A stretch of 64,000 nucleotides of DNA from Emiliania huxleyi CCMP1516 (taxonomy: Eukaryota; Haptophyta; Isochrysidales; Noelaerhabdaceae): assembly GCF_000372725.1 (NCBI RefSeq), contig NW_005198244.1, forward strand, positions 586,578 to 650,577. Direction: 5' to 3'. The translations under genes and the position numbers were made by a program. Numbering within the stretch: the stretch's first letter is position 1; every line of letters starts with the position of its first letter. Of the stretch, positions 38,116 to 48,244 are shown in pieces. The notes under the pieces were generated by a model. That model was not told where the DNA came from and made no database searches. It saw only the letters and a program-made list of their open reading frames with translations.

Positions 38116-39608
38116 TCAGGGCTCGTGCGCGGTGGCGACCACCAGCGGCACGAGCCCCGCCCTGTACCTCACCGACGCCTCGAGCCCGTCGCGCACGCAG
38201 TGCTGGTGCAGCAGCATCAGGCAGAAGAGCTGCAGCAGGCCGAGGCAGGTGCCAAAGTGCCAGCCGAGGGCGTGCAGCTGCGGGTACGGCATCCCCAGAG
38301 GCAGCGCCTACAAGGAGGCTCGAGGAGCGAGGTCGATGCCGGGGTCGAGGAAAGGTCTAGGAGATGGGGAGGAAGAGCCGTGCGGCCGGGGGCTGCCTGC
38401 AGCTCGCGGCAGAGCAGGATGTCGGCGATCCACGAGAGGATGGCGGCGACGAAACTGACGAAAGTCAGTCGGAAGAGCGTCGCGCCTGGGAGCAGGAGAG
38501 GCGGAGTCGAGGAGGAGCCTGGTCCCTGCCGCCGGGTCCGCCGGGAGAGCAAGCGCGCCGTCGCCGCCTCCGCGCGCCGCGTCCACCTAGGGCTCATTGA
38601 GGCGGGCCGTCAGTAGTGAGCAGAGGACCCACCACCGGGCCGAGCACATACACCAGCACGGGGACTCGCGCGAATGCGCGGGTGTCTCACACTCGCGTAC
38701 GCACTCGGCGTAGCGTGTGTGCTCGCAGGATTGCGGGCACGGACACAGAGCACACCTCCTCCCCGGCGACCGAGCCTGCCGTGAAGATGTAGACGAAAGC
38801 GACGGAGAAGGTGACCTTCGGGTGGAGGGCGGCGGCGAGGGCGGGGTGGAGGGCGGCGGAGGGGAGGGGGGCGGGGTGAAGAGCGGGGGAGGGGCAGGGG
38901 GTGGCGGCGGGGCCGTCATCAGGCCGCGGAAGGAGACGTGCACGTCCTGCAGGAAGGCTTCGGGAAAGGTCCGGGAGAGATCTGGGCAGGCCGCGGGAAG
39001 GAGAGGCGCGCAGCCGAGTCGCGTTCGGAGAGGAGGAGGCCGGCGGCGATGAAGGCGGACCAAGCCTGCAGGCACCGCCTCTACACAATCACCGGCCACG
39101 CCATCTCACGGGTGTGAGTTCTCAAGCAAGGCTCGGCCACCGCCGCCAGAGGCTGGACGCCCGGCGCCCGGCTCGCCCGCTGGCGCAACGTGGCCGCCGC
39201 GAGCACGGCCATCGCGTAGAGCGGGAGCTCGTCGAGCAGCTGCGCCCAGTAGCGCAGCGTGCCGTGGAAGATCATCGAACCGACGCCCATCGCCATCGTG
39301 ACGCTCAGCATCAGCCGGTGCCACCGCGAGAGCGAGAGGCGGTGGTGCAGCCGCCAGGCGTAGCCGGCGCAGAGCGGGTAGGCGGCAGAGGTCGCCGTGT
39401 TGAACGGCTCGCTGAGGTACGCCGAGAGCTCGTTGTTGCGCTCGCACCAGTCAAAGTCGCTGTCGACCGGACCCCAGTACGACTGTGTCGAGGCCGCATG
39501 CCGCGTCTCGCGGGCGACCGCGATGGTCTCGGGAGTGCTGAAGAAGTAGAAGCAGGTGGTGAAGGAGAGGAGTGTCGAGAGCGAAAGCAGCGGGACGGAC
39601 CAGTGCAT
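38116..39608 (-). CDS. Alkaline ceramidase (multi-exon)
   Basis: Integral membrane amidase that splits ceramide into sphingosine and a fatty acid. Exon 1 (from 39608) contains DFDWCERNNELSAYLSEPFN and GVGSMIFHGTLRYWAQLLDE. Compared from memory with human ACER3, the calcium ligands fall at D53, W54, E56, N58 and E67 and the active-site residues at S111, H115 and D126, all with one constant offset. Later segments FVSFVAAILSWIADILLC and QLHALGWHFGTCLG supply the last membrane helices and the remaining zinc histidines; these two histidines are spaced five apart instead of the four I expect. The last intron (38308-38396) appears to be GC-AG; the last exon 38307-38116 ends in AHEP-stop. Middle exon borders (39117-38600) are not resolved; a Pro-rich stretch near 38840-38920 is probably intronic. 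Confidence 0.85.
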
Positions 39609-39865
39609 TATGGGGACCAGATACGGAGAAGCGATCGGGGGTCCGGCTGTTGCGGGTAGGGAAGGGATTGCCCCCCCTACCCCACGGCTCCAGATTGCTG
39701 TAACGGTAGTTTTGTACAGCGTCAGCCGTCGTCACCTCACGCTGCCCCTCCGCGCGCCCGCCGCCCGCGTCTCATGCAGCTGTACTCGAGTACAGGTCCG
39801 CCGTCGGTCGGTCGTTGTGGATTCGGGCCGAGAACCAGCTCAGAGAGGCGGGAGTGGCTGGGCCA

Positions 39866-39960
39866 CCCCCTACCCCCCTACCCCCCTACCCCCCTACCCC
39901 CTTCCCCTGGCCCTGCGGCGGCAGAGCCGCCGGCCTCCCACCCCCTACCCCCCTACCCCA
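39866..39960. repeat. TACCCCC heptamer repeat in two blocks
   Basis: Tandem TACCCCC units at about 39869-39905 and 39944-39960, split by a GC-rich insert. The complementary strand, GGGGGTA, has the G-run spacing needed for a G-quadruplex. It lies ~260 bp upstream of the ceramidase start codon, that is in its likely promoter. Confidence 0.75.
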
Positions 39961-40186
39961 AATCCCCCGATAGCACCCTACCCACCTCACAAACAGCCGG
40001 AACCTAGCAGCCTCTCAGCGACGGCAATAAGCTACTTTCGGGCAATAACGGTATGCGACAAGTTGCAAATACGGGTGCTGTGAACATGATGAATTTTGAT
40101 GTTTTTTTGTCCGTGTGCTCCCAGCGCCCTCGCCCGCGCTCCCTGAGAGGCCATGGCTGGTGCTACTAGTATGGGGGGCTACCTGG

Positions 40187-40468
40187 CTACCGCGAGCGCG
40201 ACCCAGCTCGTCGACATCGTCCGATGATGGTGCCGCAAAGTCAGCCTCCGGAGGCTATCGTCGCGTCGAGCCGGCGGTGGCCGTGACATGTGGTTCTACC
40301 ACCCCTCGTAGGCTTTGCCTCTGATCGCCACCGTTCCCAGGCTGCCTAATGGGATGAAAAGAAAGGCTGGGCGAGCGTATAGAAGCGTGCTCGACCTCGT
40401 CGTGGCAACCTGCACGGCAGCGCTGGCGGGCGCGATGAGCGTCGTGCCACCCTGACCCGAGACGGGTC
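40187..40468. repeat. Right arm of the ~290 bp inverted repeat (partner 36046-36343)
   Basis: From CTACCGCGAGCGCGACCC to CCCGAGACGGGTC, reverse complementary to the left arm. No transposase lies between the arms. Confidence 0.9.
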
Positions 40469-41166
40469 GCAGGCGTCGTACCGAGCGCATCGAGACCGTG
40501 TCCTGATGTGCTCTGCACGGGTGAGTCACGTCGGCGTCAAAGGAGCGACGTGCGACCTGTCAGAGCTTGATCTCCGATCTCAGCGGCGTCGAGTCGCCTT
40601 CGGTGGCGACAGCTAGGATGCATCTCCTCCGTCGTTTTTCCCGTGGCCCTGAGAAGCTGGTGCCGCACGCAGGCGGACCTTGTGTATGCGGCGAACGCTT
40701 AAAAAATGGGTGCTTTACGTCACTTTTTCAGTGTATGTAGCTCTTACGTACATTCCCGTAGGAGGACTCTGCCGACAGGGTTTGCGATGAGGAGCGACCC
40801 GAAGGGTTTCTCGGAGGTTAGTGCACCACTAACCGCCGAAGCGCAAGCGCTTGGAGCAAGAGAACTGCGACGGATCGGTCTCATACTAGCGCCCCACCTC
40901 GCGAGCCGACGTTCTGGCTCAGCGAGGTTGCTGCGGAGCACTCGCGGACCGGTTCTTCTGGCCCAGCGAAGCTGCTGCGGGGCACCCAGCGGCTCAGTTT
41001 TTCACGCGGTGCTCTGAACAATACCGTCTTCCCGCCCTGAGGTCGGCGTATTCAGCACGTAGGCTCGCGGCCCTGCCCGCCGCCGCCCGGACCGAGGACC
41101 GCACGTTCTCCCTCCCTCTGCACTACGCGAGCCACGGCCGACAGCGGCCAGGCGGGCGCCGGCGGG
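40469..41166. other. No gene seen
   Basis: Short overlapping frames only. An imperfect ~48 bp tandem duplication with GG(C)TC(A)GCGA(G/A)G(T/C)TGCTGCGG lies near 40905-40985. Confidence 0.45.
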
Positions 41167-41516
41167 CGGGGCGCCGTGGAAGATCATCGTGCACGGCGAA
41201 CACGTACACGACCGAATTGCCGGGCCTAGCCACCGGCTCGACATCGAGCTCTCCTACTCGCCCCAGAGGAAGCCGCTGATCGCGCACGGCTTGATCGGGC
41301 AGTCCTTTGCCGACCCGGTGCCGCGCATTGGAAGGCTCGACGTCTACCCTGATGCGGGCACCTTTGTCACCTCGGCGCAGGCCGAGGGCGCCATCGAGGG
41401 CACTGGCAAGATGTACGAGATGCGCTCGCCCTTCGCGTCCGACTTCGTCTTCTCGCGTTTCGCCGGTGAGGCGGTGATCACAGGAACGGCTGAGGCGGGA
41501 ATGGCGCTCTGCGACA
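41167..41516 (+). repeat. 350 bp direct duplication (partner 44321-44670)
   Basis: Begins CGGGGCGCCG and ends GCGACA in both places, offset 3154 bp, with one visible difference (CTCGGCG against CTCAGCG). Both copies are in frame in their genes. Confidence 0.97.
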
Positions 41517-42922
41517 AGGAGTTCGCCCAGGAGGTTGCGGACGTCGACAGGCGCCTCAGAAACATGGCCTTGGGCGCCGTCAAGCAGGGCATCGACGGCT
41601 GGCGGCAGTTCATGCGCGAGGAGGCGATGGCCACCCTCGTTGCGCGTGCCACGTCGCTCGAGGTACAGCCCGGAGAAGGGATGACGGAGGCCCGTCGCCG
41701 GCTCGCCGAGGAGCCTGTTTGCCTTCCCGCCTCCTCCTTCGCTCTCAAGATTGGCGCGACCCGGCGGCGGCGCGCGCTCGCCGCCATCGACCTGGACGCC
41801 GTCGAGGCCGCCAAGATCAAGTCCTTCGCCAACGGCGAACCCCCCGTGACTGTCACCGCCGAGCAGATGGCCCTCGAGGACCTCGGCGACAGCACGGTGC
41901 GGGTGACCATCGTGCAGGCCGAGGGGGGGCCGACCGCCCAAGACATCACGGCCGCCGCGACGCTGCCGGCTTTCCTCGCAAGCATGGCCGAGGAGCTCGG
42001 AGCCCCGGTGGGCATGGAGGAGGAGCCCACCACGATCTCGATCACGGTGCTCTACAAGCCGCCGCCCTCGGCCTCGCCCTCTCCGCCGCCGCCCTCGGCG
42101 CCGCCGCCCTCGGCACCGCCCTCTCCGCCGCCGCCGACTCCGCCGCCGCCCTCAGTCTCGCCCTCTCCGCCGCCGCCCTCGGCGCCGCCGCCCTCGGCCT
42201 CGCCCTCTCCGCCGCCGCCCTCGGCGCCGCCGCCCTCGGCACCGCCCTCTCCGCCGCCGCCGACTCCGCCGCCGCCCTCAGTCTCGCCCTCTCCGCCGCC
42301 GCCCTCGGCGCCGCCGCCCTCGGCCTCGCCCTCTCCGCCGCCGGTGTACTGCTCTGGCATGACTCCATACACCATCGGAGACGCTACTTTCGAGCTGTAT
42401 TCGGAATTGTACGAGGGCGAGTGCTGGGCGCTCGTGGGCGCTTATCAGCACGACGCGTACACAAGCTTTAGTCGAGTCAAAGCCATCCCCACGAGCCCCA
42501 CGACCAGCCGATCGCACATTCCGCTTGGCACTTACTACGGCGTCACCGCGGCCGATGTCGGCAAGGTTCGATTCTACTGCCATACCGATGCGCACACGAG
42601 GAAAGTTCACTTTACGCACACCGGAAGCGACCAGATCACTCAGATTCTCGACGATGCGGGTGCCGCCTCAGCGGCCAGTTGGGGCCAGACGGGCTACGCC
42701 GCAATGTCTGATCACTCCGCTAACATCCCAACAGCCCCTGGCATGAGCACGGTGACTTATAATGCGTGGGGATTCCCTTTCTTCGTGGGTGGCGGCGATG
42801 GTAGTCATTGGGCAGTCTCTGACAGCACCGATGGTTGCTGTGGTGGCCGCTACGAATGCGATGACCGTGCGGAAAATACGGCCAACACTTTGCATCAGAT
42901 GTGGATGACCTTGCCGCAGTGA
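41167..42922 (+). CDS. Pro-rich surface protein, 5-prime end uncertain
   Basis: The frame enters through a 350 bp block shared with 44321-44670 (APWKIIVHGEHVHDRIAGPS ... AGMALCD). This block resembles the von Willebrand D-like part of plant root-cap proteins in layout, but I am not sure. Then comes about 180 residues of mixed helix/strand (KEFAQEVADVDRRLRNMALG ...), a Pro-rich linker of repeated PPPSAPPSPPPPTPPPPS units at 42055-42345, and a C-terminal domain of ~190 residues starting YCSGMTPYTIGDATFELYSE with cysteines and the word DGSHWAVSDSTDGCCGGRYE. The last domain looks like an extracellular beta-sandwich of unknown family. No ATG or signal peptide precedes the block, so either an upstream exon is unrecognised or the 5-prime end was replaced by the duplication. 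Confidence 0.65.
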
Positions 42923-43668
42923 GGAGGGTCGTTGCTCCGCCGAGCGACTTGAGCAGTATGATCGAGGCCATGATGCGCGCACATGACATGATGACAATCA
43001 TGAATGGCGTTGGCGCTTGTGCACGATGCCGCGGGCCAGCCAGGGTTGGCGGCGGCTTGTCTCGAGAAGGCGGAGGCCGTTGAGACAGCGGGCTGGGAGG
43101 AGTGGGTGAGTGGATTGTGGGGGAGGATTGTGTCGAGTGTGACCCGCAGTGTGACGTGGTGCGGGAAGGTAGCTAACCCATCGGTCGGGATTTAATTAAC
43201 CGGATACGAAATGCGCTGCGCGTGGGCAGTGCCAGTGGGCTCTGCAGCACTCCGACTGTCGACTCGACGTCACTCGAGGTCGAGCGGCTGGCAGCAGATG
43301 AACCATGAGGACATCTGCTGACTCTCGACCGGGGACCAAATCGAAGTACGCGCCTGCCGCTTCCACGCCCCTCCACAAAACCGCAAAAGCAACTAACTAG
43401 CTATTGGGTGGGGAGACTCTCAAGCTGTTCTGTGCCATGGCGCTTCTGCGCTGCTTTTCTCTTTCTTTCTTTCTTTACGGCGGATCCCTTCGTTCGGCCG
43501 TCCGAGAATCAAGAAGGCCTCGCTAGTAAGTACCAGCGTACGATTTCCATCGTTGATCGACTTCCATCGAGTCTAGAACGCATCGGCGAGGGCCGAAATC
43601 GCCATTGCGACTGCTCGTGTCCTCGGTCGCCGCCGTCGCGTGGTTGAGCAGGGCCACTGGGCCGGGCG
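42923..43668. other. Intergenic; no gene seen
   Basis: Separates two related surface-protein genes. It contains a CTTT run near 43450-43476 of the type seen in the dispersed repeats. Open frames overlap each other. Confidence 0.5.
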
Positions 43669-46502
43669 ATGTACCTCATCTTTGGCATAATCTCCACCGT
43701 CCTCCTGCTGTCCCTCGTGCAGGCAAACTTTGAGTTTGAACGGTGCTCCGGCACGGACGTCGCCAGAGTGCGGCAGGATCCGCACCTGGACCTGTCAAAG
43801 GGCGGCCGGGCGGACTTCAGGGGCGAGGACGGTGCGCTCTACAACTACCTCTCCACGCCGGGGCTGAGCGTCAACGTGCGGATCGAGGAGGCGCTCTACA
43901 CCCTCCACGACGGCAAGCTCCTCGTCAATGGGACCTTCATGACGGAGGTCCACGTCTCTGCCCTCGTCGCGGGCGACCGCTTGTGCAAGTGGGCCTACGT
44001 GAGCTACGTTGCCCGCGAGCTGAACGGTCACCCCCCCCCACCCCCCCCGCCCAAAAAAACAACCTCCTCCCAGCCCTACTCCGCATCAGCCTGCCCAGCC
44101 ACGCCCGTCCCACCTCCCCATCTCACCTCGCCCCGCCTCACCTCGCACCCATCGTCTCGCCCACAGATCAAAACTGGGGCTGGAGCAATGTCAAGGGTTC
44201 CTGCGGTGGCCACGACTTCATGCTCGGGCCCAACTCGGAACGGTTCTGCGGTGGGCTTCATGCATCGACCAAGATGTCCACCGCGACAATAGAGGTGAAC
44301 CCATTCACCACCGACACCAACGGGGCGCCGTGGAAGATCATCGTGCACGGCGAACACGTACACGACCGAATTGCCGGGCCTAGCCACCGGCTCGACATCG
44401 AGCTCTCCTACTCGCCCCAGAGGAAGCCGCTGATCGCGCACGGCTTGATCGGGCAGTCCTTTGCCGACCCGGTGCCGCGCATTGGAAGGCTCGACGTCTA
44501 CCCTGATGCGGGCACCTTTGTCACCTCAGCGCAGGCCGAGGGCGCCATCGAGGGCACTGGCAAGATGTACGAGATGCGCTCGCCCTTCGCGTCCGACTTC
44601 GTCTTCTCGCGTTTCGCCGGTGAGGCGGTGATCACAGGAACGGCTGAGGCGGGAATGGCGCTCTGCGACATAGCGGAGCGTGCGTCGGGATCCAGCACTC
44701 GTCGATGTCCACCAAGCGAGGCAGGGTGGTCATGTCGTGCCAGTTACTCTTGGGGCCCGAACGCATCGTGCGCACCCTACCTCTCGCCAACACCGTGTGC
44801 TTGCTCAAACGGGCCGAGCCGCTGCCACCGCTGCAGTTGCCACCATTGCCTCCTCCGCCGCCACCGCCACCGCCGTCGCCACCAGCTTTGTCGCAACAGC
44901 GTGCCGACTCGCTGCAGCCGCCGCCGCCACCGCCGCCGCCGCTGCCGCCTCCGCCGCTGCCGCTGCCGCCTCCGCCGCCTCCGCCTCCGCCGCCGCCACC
45001 AACTTTGCCGCCATCGCCGCACCCTCCGCCTCCGCCGTTGCGCCCCCCTCTGCCGCCGCCGCCGCCGTCTCCAGCTCCACCTCTGCCGCCTCCGCCGTCA
45101 TGCGTGGCTAGAGAAGACTGCCTCTACCCCGGCTGCGACCAACCGGACTTCGTGGAGTGCGTGCAGGGCGGCTGCTACACGGGCACGGCGGACGCCCGGT
45201 GCGCCGGCAAGCGCAACGGGTTTGCTTTGGGCGACGGCGGCTGGTGCTGGGACGGTCGCCGAGACATAGTCTGCCCTCCACAGCCCACAGCAGCGGGCGC
45301 TGGCGCGGGCGTCGCCTCGCTGCCGGCGGCTGGCTCCGCGTCGCCGCCGAGGCCATTCGCCGCCGCACCGCCGCCGCCGCACGCCGCGGCGCCGTCCGCC
45401 CCACCCCAGCCGCTCGCCCCGCTGCCGCGGCCACTCGACTCGAGCTCCCTCGGCCTCCCACATATTGGGTGGCTCCTGCATCCTGGCTTCAACTGCTGGC
45501 AAGGACATGGCGCTACGGTGGTGGAAGGCTACTATGGTGCGTACACAGCCGCCGTGGACATGCCGACGTGCAGGGCAGCGTGCACTGACTTCGAGAGCTG
45601 TGAGGGTGTGGTGACAACAGCTTCCGGCGTAACGCCGTTCAGGTGCTACTTAAGGTCTAACATCCGCGTATCGGCGTGCGTCAGCGACACCTCCTATGAC
45701 GTTTCCATCAACCCGGGTGCGGTTTTCCTGCAAGAATGGGGGCAATACCTGCAATCAGTATATGGAAGTGGTTGGCGGTCGCCCGCCACAGTACAGTTTG
45801 TGTGGCTTGACAAGCTTCAACCTTTTGCTGAGTTGTCACGCCTCCTGCTTGCGGCCAATCACGCTGGAAGTCCAATTGACAAGGGACAAGGTGGCATCTG
45901 GCCCGAGAGTCTTAAATTCAACCCAGTATACCAGCCAAACAGCTCCTCTAGTCCTTTTACCAGAAAGCTGGTACAACGGTTCCATTCCCAACAATGCGTG
46001 GGCTGAATTGGTTCGTTTGAATCCAGTTGAAAATGGCTACGGGTGCGACGGCTTCACTACAGCACCACCCTGGATTGGTGAAACAGATCGGTTTGCCTAC
46101 GGTTGCTGGTTTTATTCAGCTCCCGGGAGCGGCACTTTTGTGAACATCGGCCAGAAGAGCTTGCATATGCCGGGACGTGAGGCGCGGCAGTTACTGGCCG
46201 TTTTCGGCCCAACAAAATGGCGAGGGCATGGACCCTTTATGGATTTTACCTGGTGTGAGCGCGCCTTACAGATGGGCTATGATAGCATCCACTTTCCGTC
46301 AATATATGTTGGAAACGCGGCCAACCCAATGCGGAGTGTTGCCGAGGTGATCATCTGCCGTGGCAGTTGCATCGCCCAAGAGATTTGCACAGAATGCCCC
46401 CCACTCAGCCTGCGCAAGGGGGCAACGGCCACCATGGACTGCATTTGTCAGAATGACCCGCACGCGAACACAAATTCCGTGTTGAATTGCCGCGGAGGTT
46501 AG
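43669..46502 (+). CDS. Secreted or membrane Pro-rich surface protein with PAN-like domain
   Basis: Starts MYLIFGIISTVLLLSLVQA, a good signal peptide. Exon 1 runs to LCKWAYVSYVARELN; a GT-AG intron (44029-44166, starting GTCACCCC and ending CCCACAG) leads to DQNWGWSNVKGSCGG, then the block shared with 41167-41516. A Cys-rich bit (CRASYSWGPNASCAPYLSP) follows, then a long Pro-rich linker at 44820-45100 after a change of frame. Next are VAREDCLYPGCDQPDFVECV, a second Pro/Ala linker, and a PAN/apple-like domain near 45470-45710 (HPGFNCWQGHG ... CRAACTDFESCEG). After another change of frame a Cys-containing domain continues to NCRGG-stop at 46502. The two frame changes may be introns or sequence errors. 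Extracellular, cell-wall or scale-associated function is likely; ligand unknown. Confidence 0.65.
44321..44670 (+). repeat. 350 bp direct duplication (partner 41167-41516)
   Basis: See 41167-41516. This copy sits inside a gene with an intact signal peptide and first exon, so it is more likely the source copy. Confidence 0.97.
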
Positions 46503-46589
46503 CGGATACGCCCCGGGCTGCGCTATAGGTAGGGGCCGGGTACATACGCCAAAGTTCTCTTCTCTTTGAATCCGTCTGCATATCGAAGA

Positions 46590-47440
46590 TGAAGCACCGT
46601 GGGCGGTTGTGCACCGCTGCACGGGTCGAGGCATTGCCATGGGCACTGCAGCAGAATCAGCCAGAACGTCTCCAGCTCCGTGCTGCGCTGCAACTGCGCG
46701 TGCGCCACCGACGGAAGCAGCCGCCGGGAAAACCAGTTGCGCTCTGTCGCGCGCTGCCTGCAGAGCTGCCCGATGGAAGAGCCATGCGCCGACGACGCGT
46801 GCCGGCACCCGCTCGCGTTGGCCTACAGCCTCGACGAATCGCCGCTGCAGCTGGACCGCAGCAGACGCCGCAAAGATGGCCGCCTTTTCTACTCGCTGAT
46901 CCCGACGAATTTGAAAGGGATCCGCGCTGCCGCATCCATACACACGCAGCTGGTTCAGGGCTCCGACCGCGCCGACCACGTCTACCTGGCGACACCCTCA
47001 CCCAATGTCTGTGCCGCTGCCACCGGCCTACCGTGCTTCTTCACGCGCCGCTGCTTCCACACCGACTTCGCGGAGGTGCTGTGCGCAAAGATCTACGCGT
47101 TGGCGCGGCTGTTCATCAAGGGCGGCGCCGATGTCTTCGTCACCGACTCGGACGTGGCCTTCCTGCGGCCGCTGCAGTGGGACATTCCGGCCTTCCGCGC
47201 CGCGTCCGTGATCGGCCAGGCCGACCATCTGCCGCTCAATAGCGGGATGCTCGCTTTTCGGCACGTGCACGCCGCCGCCGACTTGACGGTGGGCTGGCTG
47301 CTCAGCGAGTGGCTCCACCGCCTCGAGGTAGTCTCCATCGTAACTGGCGACTGCGGCGGCTGCGACCAGAGTTTACTGAACGAGATCGTCAACTCGCTCG
47401 CCCTCCGCACCGACGCGGCGTTCGAGGCACGCGGCCCGCC
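46590..47440 (+). CDS. GT77-like nucleotide-sugar transferase (partial)
   Basis: The coding frame contains a Cys-rich N-terminal part (CAPLHGSRHCHGHC ... CLQSCPMEEPCADDAC), then LIPTNLKGIRAAASIHTQLV and the catalytic core DVFVTDSDVAFLRPL, where DSD is the DxD metal motif, then LPLNSGMLAFRH and GDCGGCDQSLLNEIVNSLA. This order fits GT77-type (PF03407-like) alpha-glycosyltransferases that modify wall or extracellular glycoproteins in the Golgi. No ATG opens the frame; the Cys-rich start looks like a continuation of the previous gene's end (CICQNDPHANTNSVLNCRGG), so the two could be one gene joined by an intron at about 46496-46592. After 47440 the sequence becomes Pro/Arg-rich and non-coding in look. 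Confidence 0.65.
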
Positions 47441-48240
47441 CGCCCGTCCACCCGCCCTCCCCCGCCCGCCCGCCCCCTTGCTGCCACTCTGGGATATCCT
47501 TTGGCCGCGTTGGGTTATGCTCGCGATTGTTACATTGTTAGTAGAGAGTCTAGAGAGGGCTTGTGCTGCTCTTTGCCGCGGACATGCCCGTGTTCCGGAC
47601 TTTTTTTTGCGCCTCTTTTCGCTCTTCTGCGAGGTTCTCGACGTGGTTATTTTGGCCGCGTTGCCGGTAGCGAGCCGGAGTCTCCGGGTGCAACCGGCAA
47701 GGCGGAGAGACCCCTGGGCCTGGAGGAGCTGGGTTCGGTTCCGAGCGGACCTTCAGCGTGCGCAGGCCGCAGCGCAACAGCCAACACTCGGCACCGGGAC
47801 ACGGGCGCGCACTGGACTGAACAAAGAAATAAAGCCATTTCTCGGGTCCGAGGGCAGCCTCAACTGGAGTAGGGAAATTTGGATTTTGGTCAAACGCCTG
47901 CTGGGGGCAGCTTCGCGGAAGTATTCCGGAAGCCAGATGATCCCACTTGTCAACAGCAGGCGCCAGCGCCAATCAAAGCCATTTTTTGATCGGAACGGAT
48001 GTCACCTCAATTGTCAGACCCGGCTAGCGGCTTTCCCGGCGTTTATGATCAGATGTGAGGAGGGTTTGGTTCTGTTGGGTGTGGGGTACCAGCGCTGACA
48101 TTGCCCCAGCGCGTGCTCCCCCGCCGGCACCACGCGCCCCGAGCGCCTCGCCCCCGCGCAGAGAGATACTCTCACTCCCCACTGGTGCGTCTTCGCGGTC
48201 GGCCGTCGCTCCGCCCGCCACTCTAGCCTGCAAGCTGCTC
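47441..48240. other. No convincing gene
   Basis: May contain the 3-prime end of the glycosyltransferase gene or its UTR, and the 3-prime region of the minus-strand lectin gene. Open frames in this region have no recognisable motifs. Confidence 0.4.
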
Positions 48241-48244
48241 GCCT

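Noticed and set aside
41719..42471. Overlapping frame rich in AALGAAALGTALSAAA
   Set aside because: It is the +1 frame of the Pro-rich linker; the PPPS frame joins domains on both sides and is the coding one.
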